A stretch of DNA of 51,073 bases from Nodosilinea sp. LEGE 06152 (GTDB lineage: Bacteria > Cyanobacteriota > Cyanobacteriia > Phormidesmidales > Phormidesmidaceae): contig NZ_JADEWR010000002.1 of the NCBI RefSeq assembly GCF_015207525.1, positions 293,252 through 344,324 on the forward strand, given 5' to 3'. The translations under genes and the position numbers were made by a program. This document shows, one piece after another, positions 50,583 through 51,073 of the stretch. Below the pieces are notes generated by a model. The model was not told the DNA's origin and ran no database searches. It saw only the letters and a program-made list of their open reading frames with translations. Position 1 is the first letter of the stretch. Every line of letters starts with the position of its first letter.

Positions 50583-51073
50583 CGGCGTTGCATAATTGAG
50601 AGATGAGTTAGGGTAATCTGCGATGCAATGTCCAGACTGTGGAGCCACTCACATCCGTAAGAATGGCAAGAGGAAAGGTAAACAAAACCACATCTGTGTA
50701 GCCTGCGGTCGTCAGTTTGTTGAGGCCTATGAGCCTCACCGAGGGTACTCGGATGAGGTCAGACGCGAATGCCTCAAGATGTACGTTAATGGCGCTGGGT
50801 TTCGAGCCATAGAACGGGTCAAAGGGGTGCACCATACGACGGTCATTACTTGGGTGAAGCAAGTGGGCGAACGCCTCCCCGATGCTTACGCCCCTGAAAC
50901 GACCCCAGAAGTCGGCGAACTCGACGAGTTAGAAACCTTTGTAGGCTCAAAAAAACAAGATTTGGCTGTGGACCGCCGTTGACCACTTCAAGCAAGGGAT
51001 TTTGGGTTGGGTCTTAGGTGACCATAGTGCCGAGACGTTTCAACCGCTCTGGACGCTGGTAGCTCGTTGGCAG
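50583..51073 (+). mobile_element. IS1-family insertion sequence, left part
   Basis: The left end is probably near 50585 (GGCGTTGCATAATTGAGAG), about 38 bases before the transposase start, as in IS1-type elements. The right part lies beyond the window, so the inverted repeats and target duplication cannot be checked. It closes the visible part of the integrated element. Confidence 0.65.
50623..51073 (+). CDS. IS1-family transposase, two frames (InsA part and start of the InsB part)
   Basis: The first frame (50623-50982) has the IS1 InsA zinc finger CPDCG...CVACG (about residues 3-27), a helix-turn-helix (YVNGAGFRAIERVKGVHHTT) and ends with ELETFVGSKKQ. The DDE part, NKIWLWTAVDHFKQGILGWV and on to the window edge, is in the +1 frame, joined at the seven-A run 50949-50955 (frame 0 reads TCA AAA AAA CAA). 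One A fewer would give a single frame through SKNKIWLW. IS1 elements use A-run frameshifting, so slippage may give the full enzyme; a true one-base mutation is the alternative. Confidence 0.75.

Overview
The window is cyanobacterial. GCGATCGC (HIP1) octamers are scattered through it, most densely in the first 20 kb. The gene content also fits: a seven-PAS hybrid histidine kinase, a stand-alone GAF protein with cyanobacteriochrome cysteines, and siroheme genes. The best guess is a filamentous Leptolyngbya/Nodosilinea/Phormidium-like genome, but the species cannot be fixed from the sequence.

Positions 1 to about 20.1 kb look like chromosome. They hold the 5' part of an IS5-type transposase, a small membrane-anchored unknown protein, a large hybrid histidine kinase, two GNAT acetyltransferases, an alpha/beta hydrolase, an SGNH-like membrane protein and a cyanobacteriochrome-like GAF protein. 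Next is a minus-strand efflux locus (membrane fusion protein, GH24 lysozyme with two peptidoglycan-binding repeats, RND pump). A PadR regulator is transcribed away from it over a region full of inverted and direct repeats. Two siroheme genes (cobA and a double-domain sirB) and a tRNA-Gly(UCC) follow.

From the 3' end of tRNA-Gly to the right edge the content becomes that of an integrated plasmid or integrative element. It carries a tyrosine integrase beside the tRNA and a replication/partition block: parB-parA, RepA-type initiator, an iteron origin with two DnaA boxes, and five copies of a palindrome that may be parS. A dead IS630-derived protein, RadC and an unknown gene follow. The middle part is accessory: about 0.9 kb with no convincing gene but at least a dozen perfect hairpins (candidate large structured RNA, minus strand); three same-strand genes with attC-like sites at their 3' ends (HEPN + PD-(D/E)XK-like nuclease, HEPN-like protein, GNAT); DUF6876-like and J-domain proteins; and a NACHT NTPase whose WD40/TPR half sits in an overlapping second reading frame.

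Transfer genes lie around this: a MobF relaxase-helicase at 35.6-38.1 kb, then at 43.1-50.6 kb an operon-like plus-strand series with a ParA-like ATPase, small membrane proteins, a TraD/VirD4-type coupling protein, a ribbon-helix-helix protein beside a repeat-rich gap (possible oriT), two unknown proteins and a small excisionase-like DNA-binding protein. An IS1-family element begins at about 50.58 kb and runs off the edge. The far boundary of the element and any mating-pair apparatus are not in the window.

All calls come from reading the sequence and translations; no database search was possible.
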